In this document: one piece after another, positions 1-7,724 of the stretch
Numbering within the stretch: position 1 is the first letter of the stretch
How the letters are laid out: each line of letters starts with the position of its first letter
DNA from: Clostridia bacterium
GTDB lineage: Bacteria; Bacillota; Clostridia; Oscillospirales; QAKW01
NCBI GenBank assembly: GCA_017442025.1
Contig: JAFSBD010000219.1
Coordinates: 1 to 9,265 of the forward strand
Reading direction: 5' to 3'
DNA: 9,265 nt
Position numbers and translations under genes: made by a program
Notes under the pieces: model-generated
Told to the model about the DNA's origin: nothing
Databases searched by the model: none
Seen by the model: the letters and a program-made list of their open reading frames with translations, nothing else

Positions 1-2
1 CC

Positions 3-1982
3 AACCTGCTGGTCAACGGCAGCTCGGGTATCGCGGTTGGTATGGCAACGGATATTCCGCCCCATAACCTCAAGGAGGTGGTGGAGGGTGCGATTGCTGT
101 TTTGGATAACCCCGAAATCGAGATCGATGAACTCTGCGAGATCATCAAAGGCCCCGATTTCCCCACCGGCGCGATCATCATGGGCCGCACCGGCATTCGC
201 AACGCCTACCGCACCGGCCGCGGCAAGATCTATGTCCGCGCCCGCGCCGAGATCGAGGAATGGAAGGACGATCGGTTCAAGATCGTTGTTACCGAAATTC
301 CTTATATGGTAAGAAAAGCGGCGTTGATCGAAAAGATCGCCGATGAGGTCAAAACCGGCCGCATCGAAGGCATCTCCGATATTCGCGATGAAACCGATAA
401 GGACGGTCTGCGGTTCGTTGTGGAGCTGAAAAAGGAAGCCAACCCCCAGGTTATTCTCAACCAACTTTATAAATATACCGATATGCAGGCCACCTGCTCC
501 ATTATTATGCTGGCCCTGGTCAATGGCGAGCCTAAGATCCTGACCCTCAAGCAGATGCTGGAGCAATATCTCCTCCATCAAAAGGATGTCATCCGCCGCC
601 GCACCGCCTTTGAGATCAAAAAGGCGGAGGCCCGCGCCCATATCCTGGAAGGTCTGCTGAAGGCCATCGACCATATCGACGAAGTCATCTCCATTATCCG
701 CGGCAGTAAGCATATTGCCGATGCCAAGGAAAAGCTGATGAACCGCTTTGATCTGGATGAGATCCAGGCCCAGGCGATCGTGGAGATGCGGCTCGGCCAG
801 CTTTCCGGCCTGGAGCGGGAGAAGCTGGAGACCGAATATAAGGAGATCACCGCCAAGATCGCCGACCTGAAGGATATTCTGGCCAACGATTATCGCGTGG
901 TAGAGATCCTCAAGGCGGATCTTTCGGAGATCGCCCGCAAGTTCGGCGATTCCCGCCGCACCGAGATCGGCCACGGCGAGATCGGCCTGGAGGATGAGGA
1001 TCTGATCCCCGTTGAGGATTGCATCTTCACCATGACCGAGGCGGGCTATATCAAGCGTCAGCTCACCGATACCTATAAGGCCCAGCATCGGGGCGGCCGC
1101 GGCATCACCGGCATGAAGACCAAGGAAGCGGATGTGGTCAAGAGCCTCTTTGCCGCCTCCACCCATGATACCATCTTGTTCTTTACCACCCTGGGCAGAG
1201 TGTATCGGCTCAAGGGCTATGAAGTGCCCGAAAGCTCCCGCGTTGCCAAGGGGACGAACGTGGTCAACCTCCTGCCCCTCCAGAGCGGCGAGAAGGTCAA
1301 CGCCATGATTCGGGTAGAGAATTTCGAGCAGGAGGGCTATTTAGTGATGGCCACCCGCAACGGTACGGTCAAAAAGACCCCCCTTGCCGATTATTCCAAT
1401 ATCCGCAAGAGCGGCGTCATCGCCATCATCCTGGATGAGGGCGACGATCTGATCAGCGTCCATCTCACCTCGGGCGAGGATAACCTGATCCTGGCCTCCC
1501 ATGAGGGCAAGGCCATTCGGTTCGCCGAAAGCGATGTCCGCTCCATGGGCCGCGTGACCCGCGGTGTGCGGGGCATCAAGCTCTCGGAGGAGGATTACCT
1601 CATCGGTATGTGCTTGGAGCAGGAGGGTGCCCAGCTGCTCACCATCACCGAAAACGGCTACGGCAAGCGTACCCCCACCGAAGAATACCGCCTGCAAAAC
1701 CGCGGCGGTAAGGGTATCTCCAACTATAACATCACCGAAAAGACCGGCAAGATCGCCGCCATCCGCATGGCGGAAGAGGGCGAGGATCTGCTGCTGGTTA
1801 CCAGCGGCGGCATCATCATGCGCACCAAGATCGAAGAGATCTCTTCCCTCAGCCGCTCCACCCAGGGCGTGCGGGTGGTCAAGCTCAGCGAGGGCGTGAA
1901 GGTGATCGATATCGCCGGTGCCGCTCGGGAAGAAGAGGAGCAAACAGAACAAACCGAAGAAACCGAAGAAACCGAAATTTAG
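3..1982 (+). CDS. gyrA: DNA gyrase subunit A (5' end missing)
   Basis: GyrA is the DNA-breaking and rejoining subunit of gyrase, which works with GyrB and ATP to introduce negative supercoils. The first 659 visible residues start at the conserved stretch LLVNGSSGIAVGMATDIPPHN, so roughly 165 residues, including the catalytic tyrosine and the quinolone-resistance region, lie before the window. Familiar family stretches follow: GPDFPTGAII, YRTGRGKIYVRARAEIE, EGISDIRDETDKDGLR, then the coiled-coil gate around HILEGLLKAID and QAQAIVEMRLGQLSGLE. The C-terminal beta-pinwheel begins near base 960. It carries a GyrA box, QHRGGRG, at 1083-1103, the mark that separates GyrA from ParC, and a second similar motif, QNRGGKG, at 1695-1715. 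The protein ends in an acidic tail (REEEEQTEQTEETEETEI). The reading frame is intact up to TAG at 1980-1982. The identification is firm. No ordinary terminator follows the gene. Confidence 0.97.
   Translation, partial: NLLVNGSSGIAVGMATDIPPHNLKEVVEGAIAVLDNPEIEIDELCEIIKGPDFPTGAIIMGRTGIRNAYRTGRGKIYVRARAEIEEWKDDRFKIVVTEIPYMVRKAALIEKIADEVKTGRIEGISDIRDETDKDGLRFVVELKKEANPQVILNQLYKYTDMQATCSIIMLALVNGEPKILTLKQMLEQYLLHQKDVIRRRTAFEIKKAEARAHILEGLLKAIDHIDEVISIIRGSKHIADAKEKLMNRFDLDEIQAQAIVEMRLGQLSGLEREKLETEYKEITAKIADLKDILANDYRVVEILKADLSEIARKFGDSRRTEIGHGEIGLEDEDLIPVEDCIFTMTEAGYIKRQLTDTYKAQHRGGRGITGMKTKEADVVKSLFAASTHDTILFFTTLGRVYRLKGYEVPESSRVAKGTNVVNLLPLQSGEKVNAMIRVENFEQEGYLVMATRNGTVKKTPLADYSNIRKSGVIAIILDEGDDLISVHLTSGEDNLILASHEGKAIRFAESDVRSMGRVTRGVRGIKLSEEDYLIGMCLEQEGAQLLTITENGYGKRTPTEEYRLQNRGGKGISNYNITEKTGKIAAIRMAEEGEDLLLVTSGGIIMRTKIEEISSLSRSTQGVRVVKLSEGVKVIDIAGAAREEEEQTEQTEETEETEI
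1941..1976 (+). repeat. four 9-base tandem repeats in the gyrA tail
   Basis: Four in-frame copies of (C/G)AAAC(A/C)GAA lie end to end at 1941-1949, 1950-1958, 1959-1967 and 1968-1976. They encode QTE, QTE, ETE, ETE just before the final isoleucine of GyrA. Gain or loss of a unit would keep the frame and only change the length of the acidic tail. Confidence 0.85.
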
Positions 1983-2033
1983 ACATATGCAACATAGAGT
2001 GTGAAAATAACAACATAAGGTTATGTCTAAATT
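1976..2033. repeat. 12-bp perfect inverted repeat across the gyrA stop codon
   Basis: AATTTAGACATA at 1976-1987 is the exact reverse complement of TATGTCTAAATT at 2022-2033, with 34 bases between. The left arm contains the gyrA stop codon and the right arm runs into the TTGACA hexamer upstream of the next gene. A smaller palindrome, ACATAAGGTTATGT (2013-2026), overlaps the right arm, and CAACATA occurs directly repeated at 1990-1996 and 2011-2017. There is no U-run after the right arm, so this does not look like a standard terminator. It could be an mRNA 3'-end hairpin with a long loop or a two-site operator. Which of these applies is inference. Confidence 0.6.
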
Positions 2034-2060
2034 GACAAGGCTTTGCTATAATTTTAGTAT
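2032..2060 (+). promoter_or_regulatory. promoter of the 1253-residue SLH protein gene
   Basis: Two overlapping sigma-A-type arrangements can be read. One has a perfect TTGACA at 2032-2037, a 17-base spacer and TAGTAT at 2055-2060 (4 of 6 matches). The other is an extended -10, TGCTATAAT at 2044-2052, which has a perfect TATAAT hexamer but no good -35 at 16-18 bases. Either would start transcription close to 2059-2067 and give a 5' leader of about 27-35 bases. The perfect hexamers suggest strong expression, which is an inference. Confidence 0.7.
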
Positions 2061-2077
2061 CTATAAATATCTGTTCT

Positions 2078-2085
2078 AAGGGAGG
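2078..2085 (+). promoter_or_regulatory. strong ribosome binding site
   Basis: AAGGGAGG ends 8 bases before the ATG at 2094. It is nearly fully complementary to the 16S rRNA tail and fixes the start of the following gene. Confidence 0.9.
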
Positions 2086-2093
2086 ACAAAGAT

Positions 2094-5000
2094 ATGAGAA
2101 AGTTTTCAACACGGTTGTTGAGCATGGTCCTTACCGTATTGATGCTGGTCTCCATGACATCCATCATGGCCTTCGCCCAGTATGAATACAATGAGGTTTC
2201 CACTGTTCAGGACTATTATCAGGGCATCAACTATGATGAACTGGTCGGCCCCGAATTTGAAGAGAATAAGGGTGTCTATATTGTAAACCCCGCCTGGGAG
2301 TTTGCTGAGGGCGAAGAGCCTGCCACCGTTACCTTCGAGTTCCGGATGCAGACCATCACCGAAAAATATAACCCCAAGCGCCATGTAACCTCTTTCGCGA
2401 AGGCGATCACCCGCGGAAGCACAGACGGTATCGAGATCCCCATCGTGATCCTGCCTGCCGGTAGCTATACCACCGGTCTGGCTCCCCGCCAGAGCATTAT
2501 CGTTCTGGGCGCGATGGCCGGCATCAACCCCAATGTGCCGGATGCGGATCCCACCAAAGAGTGGAAGCTGAATACCGAAGGCGGCCGCTATATTCCGAAA
2601 TATGATCCCGATAGCAAGACCTATGAGGATTATACCGGCCATGAGACCCGCCTTTGGAGCGAGAACGAATCCCTCAAAGACGGTCATTTGGTGAAAATCG
2701 AAAACGATAGTAAAGGGTTACCCGAATTTGTTTTCGACGGGTTGCTGTTCCAGGGCAACGGTTCCTTCATTTCCGAGGAATCCTATACCAGAACAACTGC
2801 AACTCTGGGTCATAAGGTCTATGTCCAGAACTGTATCTTTGATAATGCTTATTGTAAGGATCACCGCGGTAACGGTACGGCCATCGGCGGTAACATGCGC
2901 GACGTGAAGGTTACTTATAATAAGTATCTCTATCTTTCCAACCTCTATATCACCAACCAGAATAACGCCGGTTTCTATAACGGCCATATCTACGCGATCT
3001 ATGCCAACGGCATCAACTATACCAACAATAAGTGCGGCTTCTTCAACGTTGCCTCCTCCATTCCCTGGCAGGGCGCCGATTTCCGCATTCAGAACAGCCA
3101 TTTCTGGAACCGCGATGATCTGCAGACGTATAACGGTTCAGACCCCATTATCAAGGAAGGCGAACAATATGCCGGTGAGCCGGTTACCAATGGTGTTAAC
3201 CTCTTTATGCCGATGTGGGACTGGTGCGGCGGTTTGAGCGGTAGCGATGATGTTCCTTTCAACTATCTGATCAAGAACAATAGCTTCTATAACGCCCATC
3301 CCGCCAACAGTTGTTCCCCCGTCATCGTCGGTATGGCGGGTAATGCCGACTTCTTCCGCATGGAAGATAACATCTTTATCGACCCAAATGAAAACACTAA
3401 AGCCCGTCCCGCGCTGGATATCAACTATATCTATGTTAATAGTTTAGGCAAGGTCTCCCATGCCATCCCGCCCAGCGAAGAGCCGGATCATATCAATGAA
3501 TCCGATTTCCTCTTGGATGAAAACCGCCTTTCCGTTAAGAATAATACCTTTATCGGCCCTGCCTATCAGACCTCTGCCATCGAGATCGGTACCAATACCA
3601 ACCCCGATACCGATGTTGCCATGACCGGCAACCTCTATCTGGAAAATCTGGATGCCTATGAAGGTAAAATGGGCATGGAGACCGTGGATAACGCCTATGA
3701 TCAGTGGGTCTGGCTGAATAAGGATATGACCGTTGCTTCCTGCGATATCTATGAGGAAGACATCCGCATCACCTGCCCCGACGGTACGCCCATCGATAGC
3801 AACGGGGATGAGCTCTTTATCTCCCTGGGTGAAAAGGAATATACCAAGGAAATTGCGATGGCTTGCCATGCAGACAACAGCACCCGTGTATACGCCTCCA
3901 ACGAAAGCTTTGATAAATTAGAGCGTGTGGAAGGAGCCGACGGCGTTTATACCCTGGATACTTCCGCAAGAACCAACTATTATGTCCTCTCTATTGTTTC
4001 CATCGACGGCCGCACCGAGCGGGATTTCTACCTCAAGCTGGATCGTGCCCTCAACTCCGATGCCACCTTGTATGACATTATTCCCGAAGGGGCCAATGTG
4101 GAAGATATTTGGCAAGAGGATGAGATGAGTTGGGATTATACTCTCAACTATTATGATGAAACCTTCAGCTTCACCCTGGATCATTCCGGTGTAGGAGCGG
4201 TTGTGGAAGGCGAAGAGGGTATCCTCACCGAGGAAAACGGTGTTTATACCTCTGCCGCCCTCAACGTGGGCGAGCCGGTTTCCTATACCGTCACGATTAC
4301 CGATGCAGAAGGCTTGAGCGAAGTTTATACCCTCACCGTTCTGCGCAACTATAATAATGAGACCGCCATCCTCGGCATCACCGCCGATGAGGCAGGCACC
4401 ATTTCCCGGGACGGTCTGACCTGGAATATCCTTTTGGATGAAGCTCCCTCTACCGAGCTGACCTTCGAGATCTCTCCCGATGCCACCATCTCCCTGCGGG
4501 ACGGTGTCTACGGCACCTCTGTTGAAGCCACCGGCGAGACCAGCTTTGAAATCTCCGATATCCTTGGCAGCGTATCGCCCTATATCGCAACCGTTGTTGC
4601 TCAGGACGGCATGATGGTGGAAGAATGGTATATTAACATCTCCCGTCAGCGCAGTACCGAATGCGAACTCTTTGAGATCAACGGTGCCACCGAGTATAAC
4701 GGCGTTTATGTTGCCAACACCACCAAGAAGAATTTCGCGGTTAGCGCCAAGACCTCTCCCAATGCAACCGTTCATGTTTATACCGATGCAGCTTGCACCG
4801 ATGAGATCGAAAACCGCAACCTGCTTCTGGAAGAAGAGTTTAACGTTGTTTGGGTTCAGGTCCATGCTGAGAACGATGCCTATCGTTCCGAGCCTGTCAA
4901 GCTGGCCATCAATACCTATAACCCCAACGAGGTGAAGGACGCCCCTGTGGATGTTCCCTATGGCTTCGACGGTGTTATCGGTGTTACCGGCGGCCTGATG

Positions 5001-5855
5001 ATCGGCCCCATGGTTATTGTTCCTCTGGCACCCAACACCAACGCCATGAACTTCAGCGTATTGGGTACTGCCGGTTATACCCCCCGCGTTTATTCCGATG
5101 TTTATGAAAATCCTGTCCGCTTGGATAACCAGTTTGTTCTCAATCTGGATAGCGGTCTGACCCAGTTGAAGATTACCGCCACCAATGAGATGGACGGTGA
5201 TTACCGTGAGTATATTGTTGTGATCGTTTCCGAGCGCAACTATACTTATACCGATACCCAGACCGCATGGGCCAAGGATTATGTCGAAGCGGTCGGTTCC
5301 AACGGCCTCGGCCTGATGAAGGGCGATGAAAACGGCGCATTCAACGGCGGAAACAACCTCACCCGCTATGAGATGGCGGTTCTGATGATGCGTCAGGTTG
5401 GTATCAATAAGGATTTCTATGCCGGCGTTTCCCATCCCTTCAGCGATACCATCGTCGATTGGGCTGCAAACTATGTTAAGGCCGCAAGCCGCACTGAAAT
5501 GATCAACGGCTATACCGACCTGGACGATAAGGGCGAGGTCATCTCCCGCACCTATGGCGGCGATCGTCTGGCCACCCGCAGCGAGTTCTTCCGTCTCTTC
5601 ATCACCGCTGAGTTGGGCGTGGATGTGGATGAATTCTATGCCGAGTTCGGATCGGAGATCAATGCAGCCGTTGCCGAAAAGGGACTGAAAGATCTGGATC
5701 AGGTTGCTGAATGGGCTAAGTCCGCGGTTTATACCGCCATTGCTCTGGGCCTTGTCAGCGGCGACCAAGACGGAAATATCAACCCCAATGCAAACATCAC
5801 CCGCAACGAAGTAGCCGTTCTGATCGTAAGATCCAACAGCGATATTATCGTGTAA
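2094..5855 (+). CDS. exported SLH-anchored surface protein with beta-helix and beta-sandwich repeats
   Basis: This 1253-residue protein is probably exported by Sec and attached to the cell wall. Residues 1-28 form a signal peptide (basic MRKFSTR, hydrophobic core, cut predicted after AFA). Residues about 200-520 look like a right-handed parallel beta-helix: short strands of the type vxNxxF recur at 244, 281, 309, 332, 393, 423, 481 and 510 (examples VQNCIFDN, IKNNSFYN, VKNNTFIG). About five beta-sandwich modules follow (about 552-650, 651-750, 751-850, 851-942 and 950-1047), similar to bacterial cadherin-like or Ig-like folds. Three SLH repeats end the protein (about 1050-1100, 1113-1172 and 1198-1250), with TRYE, TRSE and TRNE at the place of the usual TRAE motif and a tryptophan in each. 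No catalytic residues of pectate-lyase-type enzymes could be placed. An adhesin, an S-layer component or a glycan-binding or glycan-cutting protein are all possible. The substrate is unknown. The gene has its own promoter and terminator. Confidence 0.9.
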   Translation: MRKFSTRLLSMVLTVLMLVSMTSIMAFAQYEYNEVSTVQDYYQGINYDELVGPEFEENKGVYIVNPAWEFAEGEEPATVTFEFRMQTITEKYNPKRHVTSFAKAITRGSTDGIEIPIVILPAGSYTTGLAPRQSIIVLGAMAGINPNVPDADPTKEWKLNTEGGRYIPKYDPDSKTYEDYTGHETRLWSENESLKDGHLVKIENDSKGLPEFVFDGLLFQGNGSFISEESYTRTTATLGHKVYVQNCIFDNAYCKDHRGNGTAIGGNMRDVKVTYNKYLYLSNLYITNQNNAGFYNGHIYAIYANGINYTNNKCGFFNVASSIPWQGADFRIQNSHFWNRDDLQTYNGSDPIIKEGEQYAGEPVTNGVNLFMPMWDWCGGLSGSDDVPFNYLIKNNSFYNAHPANSCSPVIVGMAGNADFFRMEDNIFIDPNENTKARPALDINYIYVNSLGKVSHAIPPSEEPDHINESDFLLDENRLSVKNNTFIGPAYQTSAIEIGTNTNPDTDVAMTGNLYLENLDAYEGKMGMETVDNAYDQWVWLNKDMTVASCDIYEEDIRITCPDGTPIDSNGDELFISLGEKEYTKEIAMACHADNSTRVYASNESFDKLERVEGADGVYTLDTSARTNYYVLSIVSIDGRTERDFYLKLDRALNSDATLYDIIPEGANVEDIWQEDEMSWDYTLNYYDETFSFTLDHSGVGAVVEGEEGILTEENGVYTSAALNVGEPVSYTVTITDAEGLSEVYTLTVLRNYNNETAILGITADEAGTISRDGLTWNILLDEAPSTELTFEISPDATISLRDGVYGTSVEATGETSFEISDILGSVSPYIATVVAQDGMMVEEWYINISRQRSTECELFEINGATEYNGVYVANTTKKNFAVSAKTSPNATVHVYTDAACTDEIENRNLLLEEEFNVVWVQVHAENDAYRSEPVKLAINTYNPNEVKDAPVDVPYGFDGVIGVTGGLMIGPMVIVPLAPNTNAMNFSVLGTAGYTPRVYSDVYENPVRLDNQFVLNLDSGLTQLKITATNEMDGDYREYIVVIVSERNYTYTDTQTAWAKDYVEAVGSNGLGLMKGDENGAFNGGNNLTRYEMAVLMMRQVGINKDFYAGVSHPFSDTIVDWAANYVKAASRTEMINGYTDLDDKGEVISRTYGGDRLATRSEFFRLFITAELGVDVDEFYAEFGSEINAAVAEKGLKDLDQVAEWAKSAVYTAIALGLVSGDQDGNINPNANITRNEVAVLIVRSNSDIIV

Positions 5856-5871
5856 TTTCAATGAATTAAAG

Positions 5872-5906
5872 ATAACCGCAGTACCAAGGTACTGCGGTTA
5901 TTTTTT
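5872..5906 (+). terminator. intrinsic terminator after the 1253-residue SLH protein gene
   Basis: A perfect 14-bp stem (5872-5885 with 5888-5901, outer bases ATAACCGCAG) closes around AA and is followed by six T at 5901-5906. It begins 16 bases after the TAA stop codon. It is a textbook rho-independent terminator that separates this gene from the next unit. Confidence 0.95.
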
Positions 5907-5921
5907 GTGATATAGAAAGTC

Positions 5922-5950
5922 TTGTTTTTCTTCGTAGGATTTGGTATGAT
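5922..5950 (+). promoter_or_regulatory. promoter of the cohesin-like/SLH and deacetylase operon
   Basis: TTGTTT at 5922-5927 lies exactly 17 bases before TATGAT at 5945-5950, and the -10 is preceded by TG at 5942-5943, giving an extended -10. The predicted transcription start is near 5957, so the leader is about 25 bases. It lies just after the upstream terminator, which supports a separate transcription unit. Confidence 0.7.
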
Positions 5951-5968
5951 AGAGTCAAGAATATATAA

Positions 5969-5976
5969 AGGAAAGG
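5969..5976 (+). promoter_or_regulatory. ribosome binding site deciding the start at 5982 or 5985
   Basis: AGGAAAGG ends 5 bases before ATG 5982 and 8 bases before ATG 5985. Two methionine codons are adjacent, and either could be used. A possible TTG start at 5922 in the same frame falls in the promoter -35 and has no ribosome binding site, so it is rejected. Confidence 0.8.
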
Positions 5977-5981
5977 AACGC

Positions 5982-7724
5982 ATGATGAAAAAAGGTTTCT
6001 TAAGAATCGTTTGTTTGATGTTGATGGGCTTACTCCTGCTTCCGCCGATGGCGGTCGCAGAAGGGGCGCCGAAGATCGAGATCAGCGAGCCCCAAGGAGA
6101 GGTTGGAGAAACGGTGCAGGTCGTTTTCTCGGCAAAGGATATGCCCGCCTGCTCCAGCATGGAGATGGTGATCTGCTATGATACCGCTTCCCTCAAACCG
6201 TTAGGCTATGAAAAGAAGAACATATCCGGCCTCTTCTACGGGAATATTCAGGCTACCCATGAGGAAAGAGCGGCGATAAAACTCACCGCCGCCTCCATGG
6301 GCATGACCGGCCAATCTCCCATCTTTTCGGGCGATGCGGAACTATTCTCCATCGATTTTGAGATCATCGGCGGAACGCTGGAAGAGCAGGGCGCGCTGGT
6401 GGAGCTGGTGCGGTGCGATGTGCGGGAAGATAATGCCCAGACCTCCCTTTTGGATGTGGAGTATGCACCCGCCTATGTGAAGGTACTTCCCTTGATGGAA
6501 CTGATGTTGAAGAAACCTTTCGGCGAGGTTTTGCCGGGCGAGAAGGTTCCTGTCGAAGTGGTGGTGAGAAACTACCGCCCCTTGAGCGGACTTTCCATTG
6601 GAGTTACCTATGATCCTGCCTATTTGAAATTGGAAGAGCAGGATATCATCGCCGCCGATCTTCCCGGGCTGGAGATCATGACCAGCCTGCAAACCGAAGG
6701 CGATCTGGCGGTTGCCAAGATCGTCTGGATGGGTGCGGAAGAAGCATGGATGGAGGAGACCTTCACCGCCCTGACCCTCAACTTCACCGCCATTCAGGAA
6801 AATCCCCAAGAGGATACCGACCTGGAGGTTTCCTTCCTGGAAGGCGGGATGGTAAATAATAACGGCGAATTTAAGGGTTATCTGGATATGCCTTCTGTTA
6901 CCACCATCGGTTTGGCAAAGGTTGCCTTCATCGCGATGAAGAATCTGCCTGACCTGCTGGATTATCCCCAAAACGGCGGGGCGTTCAATCCCGCGGGCGG
7001 GGTTGTCGCGTTGACCTATGAGAATGGTCATACGGTGGATATTCCCTTGCAGAATGCCGCGGTCAGCGGATTTGATAATACCACTCCCGGCAAAAAGATC
7101 CTTACCGTTTCTTATTGCGGAAAGACTACCGTTTTCGAGGTGGATATCATGGGCGATCCCCAGTTTTCGGATGTCCGCCCCAATGATTGGTTCTATAGCA
7201 TGGTGCAGTTCGCCAAGCATAAGGGGCTGATGAAGGGCGATCCCGAAGGAACCTTCCGCCCTGATGATTCCATGACCCGCGCGGAGCTGGTTACCATGTT
7301 CTATCGCCTGGAGGGCGAGCCCTCTCATAGCGGACGCAACCCCTTCCATGATGTTCATGCCTCCGATTGGTATTATGATGAGATCCTTTGGGCGGCAGAA
7401 AACGGGATCGTCAACGGCAAGGGCGAAGGCCTCTTTGCCCCCGCCGATCGGATCACCCGCCAGGAGTTGGTCACATTGTTCCATCGCTACGCCCAAAAGA
7501 AGGGGCTGGATGGCGGCAATCGGATCGATCTCTCCATCTTTGCCGATCGGGCAACCATCGATAGTTGGGCAGCCGATCCGGTTCAATGGGCTGTGGCCGA
7601 AGGGCTGGTTGTCGGCATCGAAGAGGGTGCAGGAATGGTCTTTGCGCCCAAAAATACCGCCACCCGCGCCCAGGTTGCCACCATTATGATGCGTTATATT
7701 CAAAAATATAAGGTGAATGTATGA
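5982..7724 (+). CDS. exported protein with two cohesin-like domains, an Ig-like domain and three SLH repeats
   Basis: This 580-residue protein is predicted to be secreted and held at the cell wall. Residues 1-26 are a signal peptide (MMKKGFLR, hydrophobic stretch, cut after AVA). Residues about 31-168 and 172-315 each resemble the cohesin/carbohydrate-binding-like beta-sandwich: a GExVxVxF or GEKVPVEVVV strand, then a strand ending in YDTASLKPL or YDPAYLKLE, and a late strand such as LFSIDFEI or LTLNFTAI. Residues about 322-390 match a group-3 bacterial Ig-like domain (VVALTYENGHTVDI, VSGFDNTTPGKKILTVSYCG, VFEVDI). Three SLH repeats follow (about 394-440, 454-500 and 518-572), with TRAE, TRQE and TRAQ motifs and GDPEGTFRPDD typical of the family. 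SLH repeats bind pyruvylated secondary wall polymer. Cohesins in cellulosomes dock enzymes through dockerins, but whether these two domains do so is unproven. The stop codon overlaps the next gene by 4 bases. Confidence 0.92.
   Translation: MMKKGFLRIVCLMLMGLLLLPPMAVAEGAPKIEISEPQGEVGETVQVVFSAKDMPACSSMEMVICYDTASLKPLGYEKKNISGLFYGNIQATHEERAAIKLTAASMGMTGQSPIFSGDAELFSIDFEIIGGTLEEQGALVELVRCDVREDNAQTSLLDVEYAPAYVKVLPLMELMLKKPFGEVLPGEKVPVEVVVRNYRPLSGLSIGVTYDPAYLKLEEQDIIAADLPGLEIMTSLQTEGDLAVAKIVWMGAEEAWMEETFTALTLNFTAIQENPQEDTDLEVSFLEGGMVNNNGEFKGYLDMPSVTTIGLAKVAFIAMKNLPDLLDYPQNGGAFNPAGGVVALTYENGHTVDIPLQNAAVSGFDNTTPGKKILTVSYCGKTTVFEVDIMGDPQFSDVRPNDWFYSMVQFAKHKGLMKGDPEGTFRPDDSMTRAELVTMFYRLEGEPSHSGRNPFHDVHASDWYYDEILWAAENGIVNGKGEGLFAPADRITRQELVTLFHRYAQKKGLDGGNRIDLSIFADRATIDSWAADPVQWAVAEGLVVGIEEGAGMVFAPKNTATRAQVATIMMRYIQKYKVNV
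7710..7715 (+). promoter_or_regulatory. ribosome binding site of the deacetylase gene
   Basis: AAGGTG ends 5 bases before ATG 7721 and lies inside the end of the preceding gene. Together with the ATGA overlap it suggests translational coupling. Confidence 0.7.

Noticed and set aside
2032..2052. TTGACA and TATAAT read as one promoter
   Set aside because: The spacer is only 9 bases, far below the 16-18 needed. Two separate readings are given instead.
5742..5846. Dockerin-like calcium motif in DQDGNINPNANITRNE
   Set aside because: It sits at the normal place of the third SLH repeat, followed by the TRxE motif. There is no duplicated dockerin loop and no F-hand pair.
3918..5861. A long open frame of 647 codons on the - strand inside the large SLH gene
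   Set aside because: It is antisense to a gene with clear signal peptide, repeat modules and SLH motifs. Its translation is low-complexity in Gly and Ile with no recognisable domain. It also starts inside the region of the terminator.
5922..5981. Upstream TTG start adding 20 residues before the signal peptide
   Set aside because: It falls in the -35 element and has no ribosome binding site. The signal peptide is normal from 5982.
6342..7703. A 453-codon open frame on the - strand opposite the cohesin-like/SLH gene
   Set aside because: The + strand shows conserved domains and a ribosome binding site. The antisense translation shows no family pattern.
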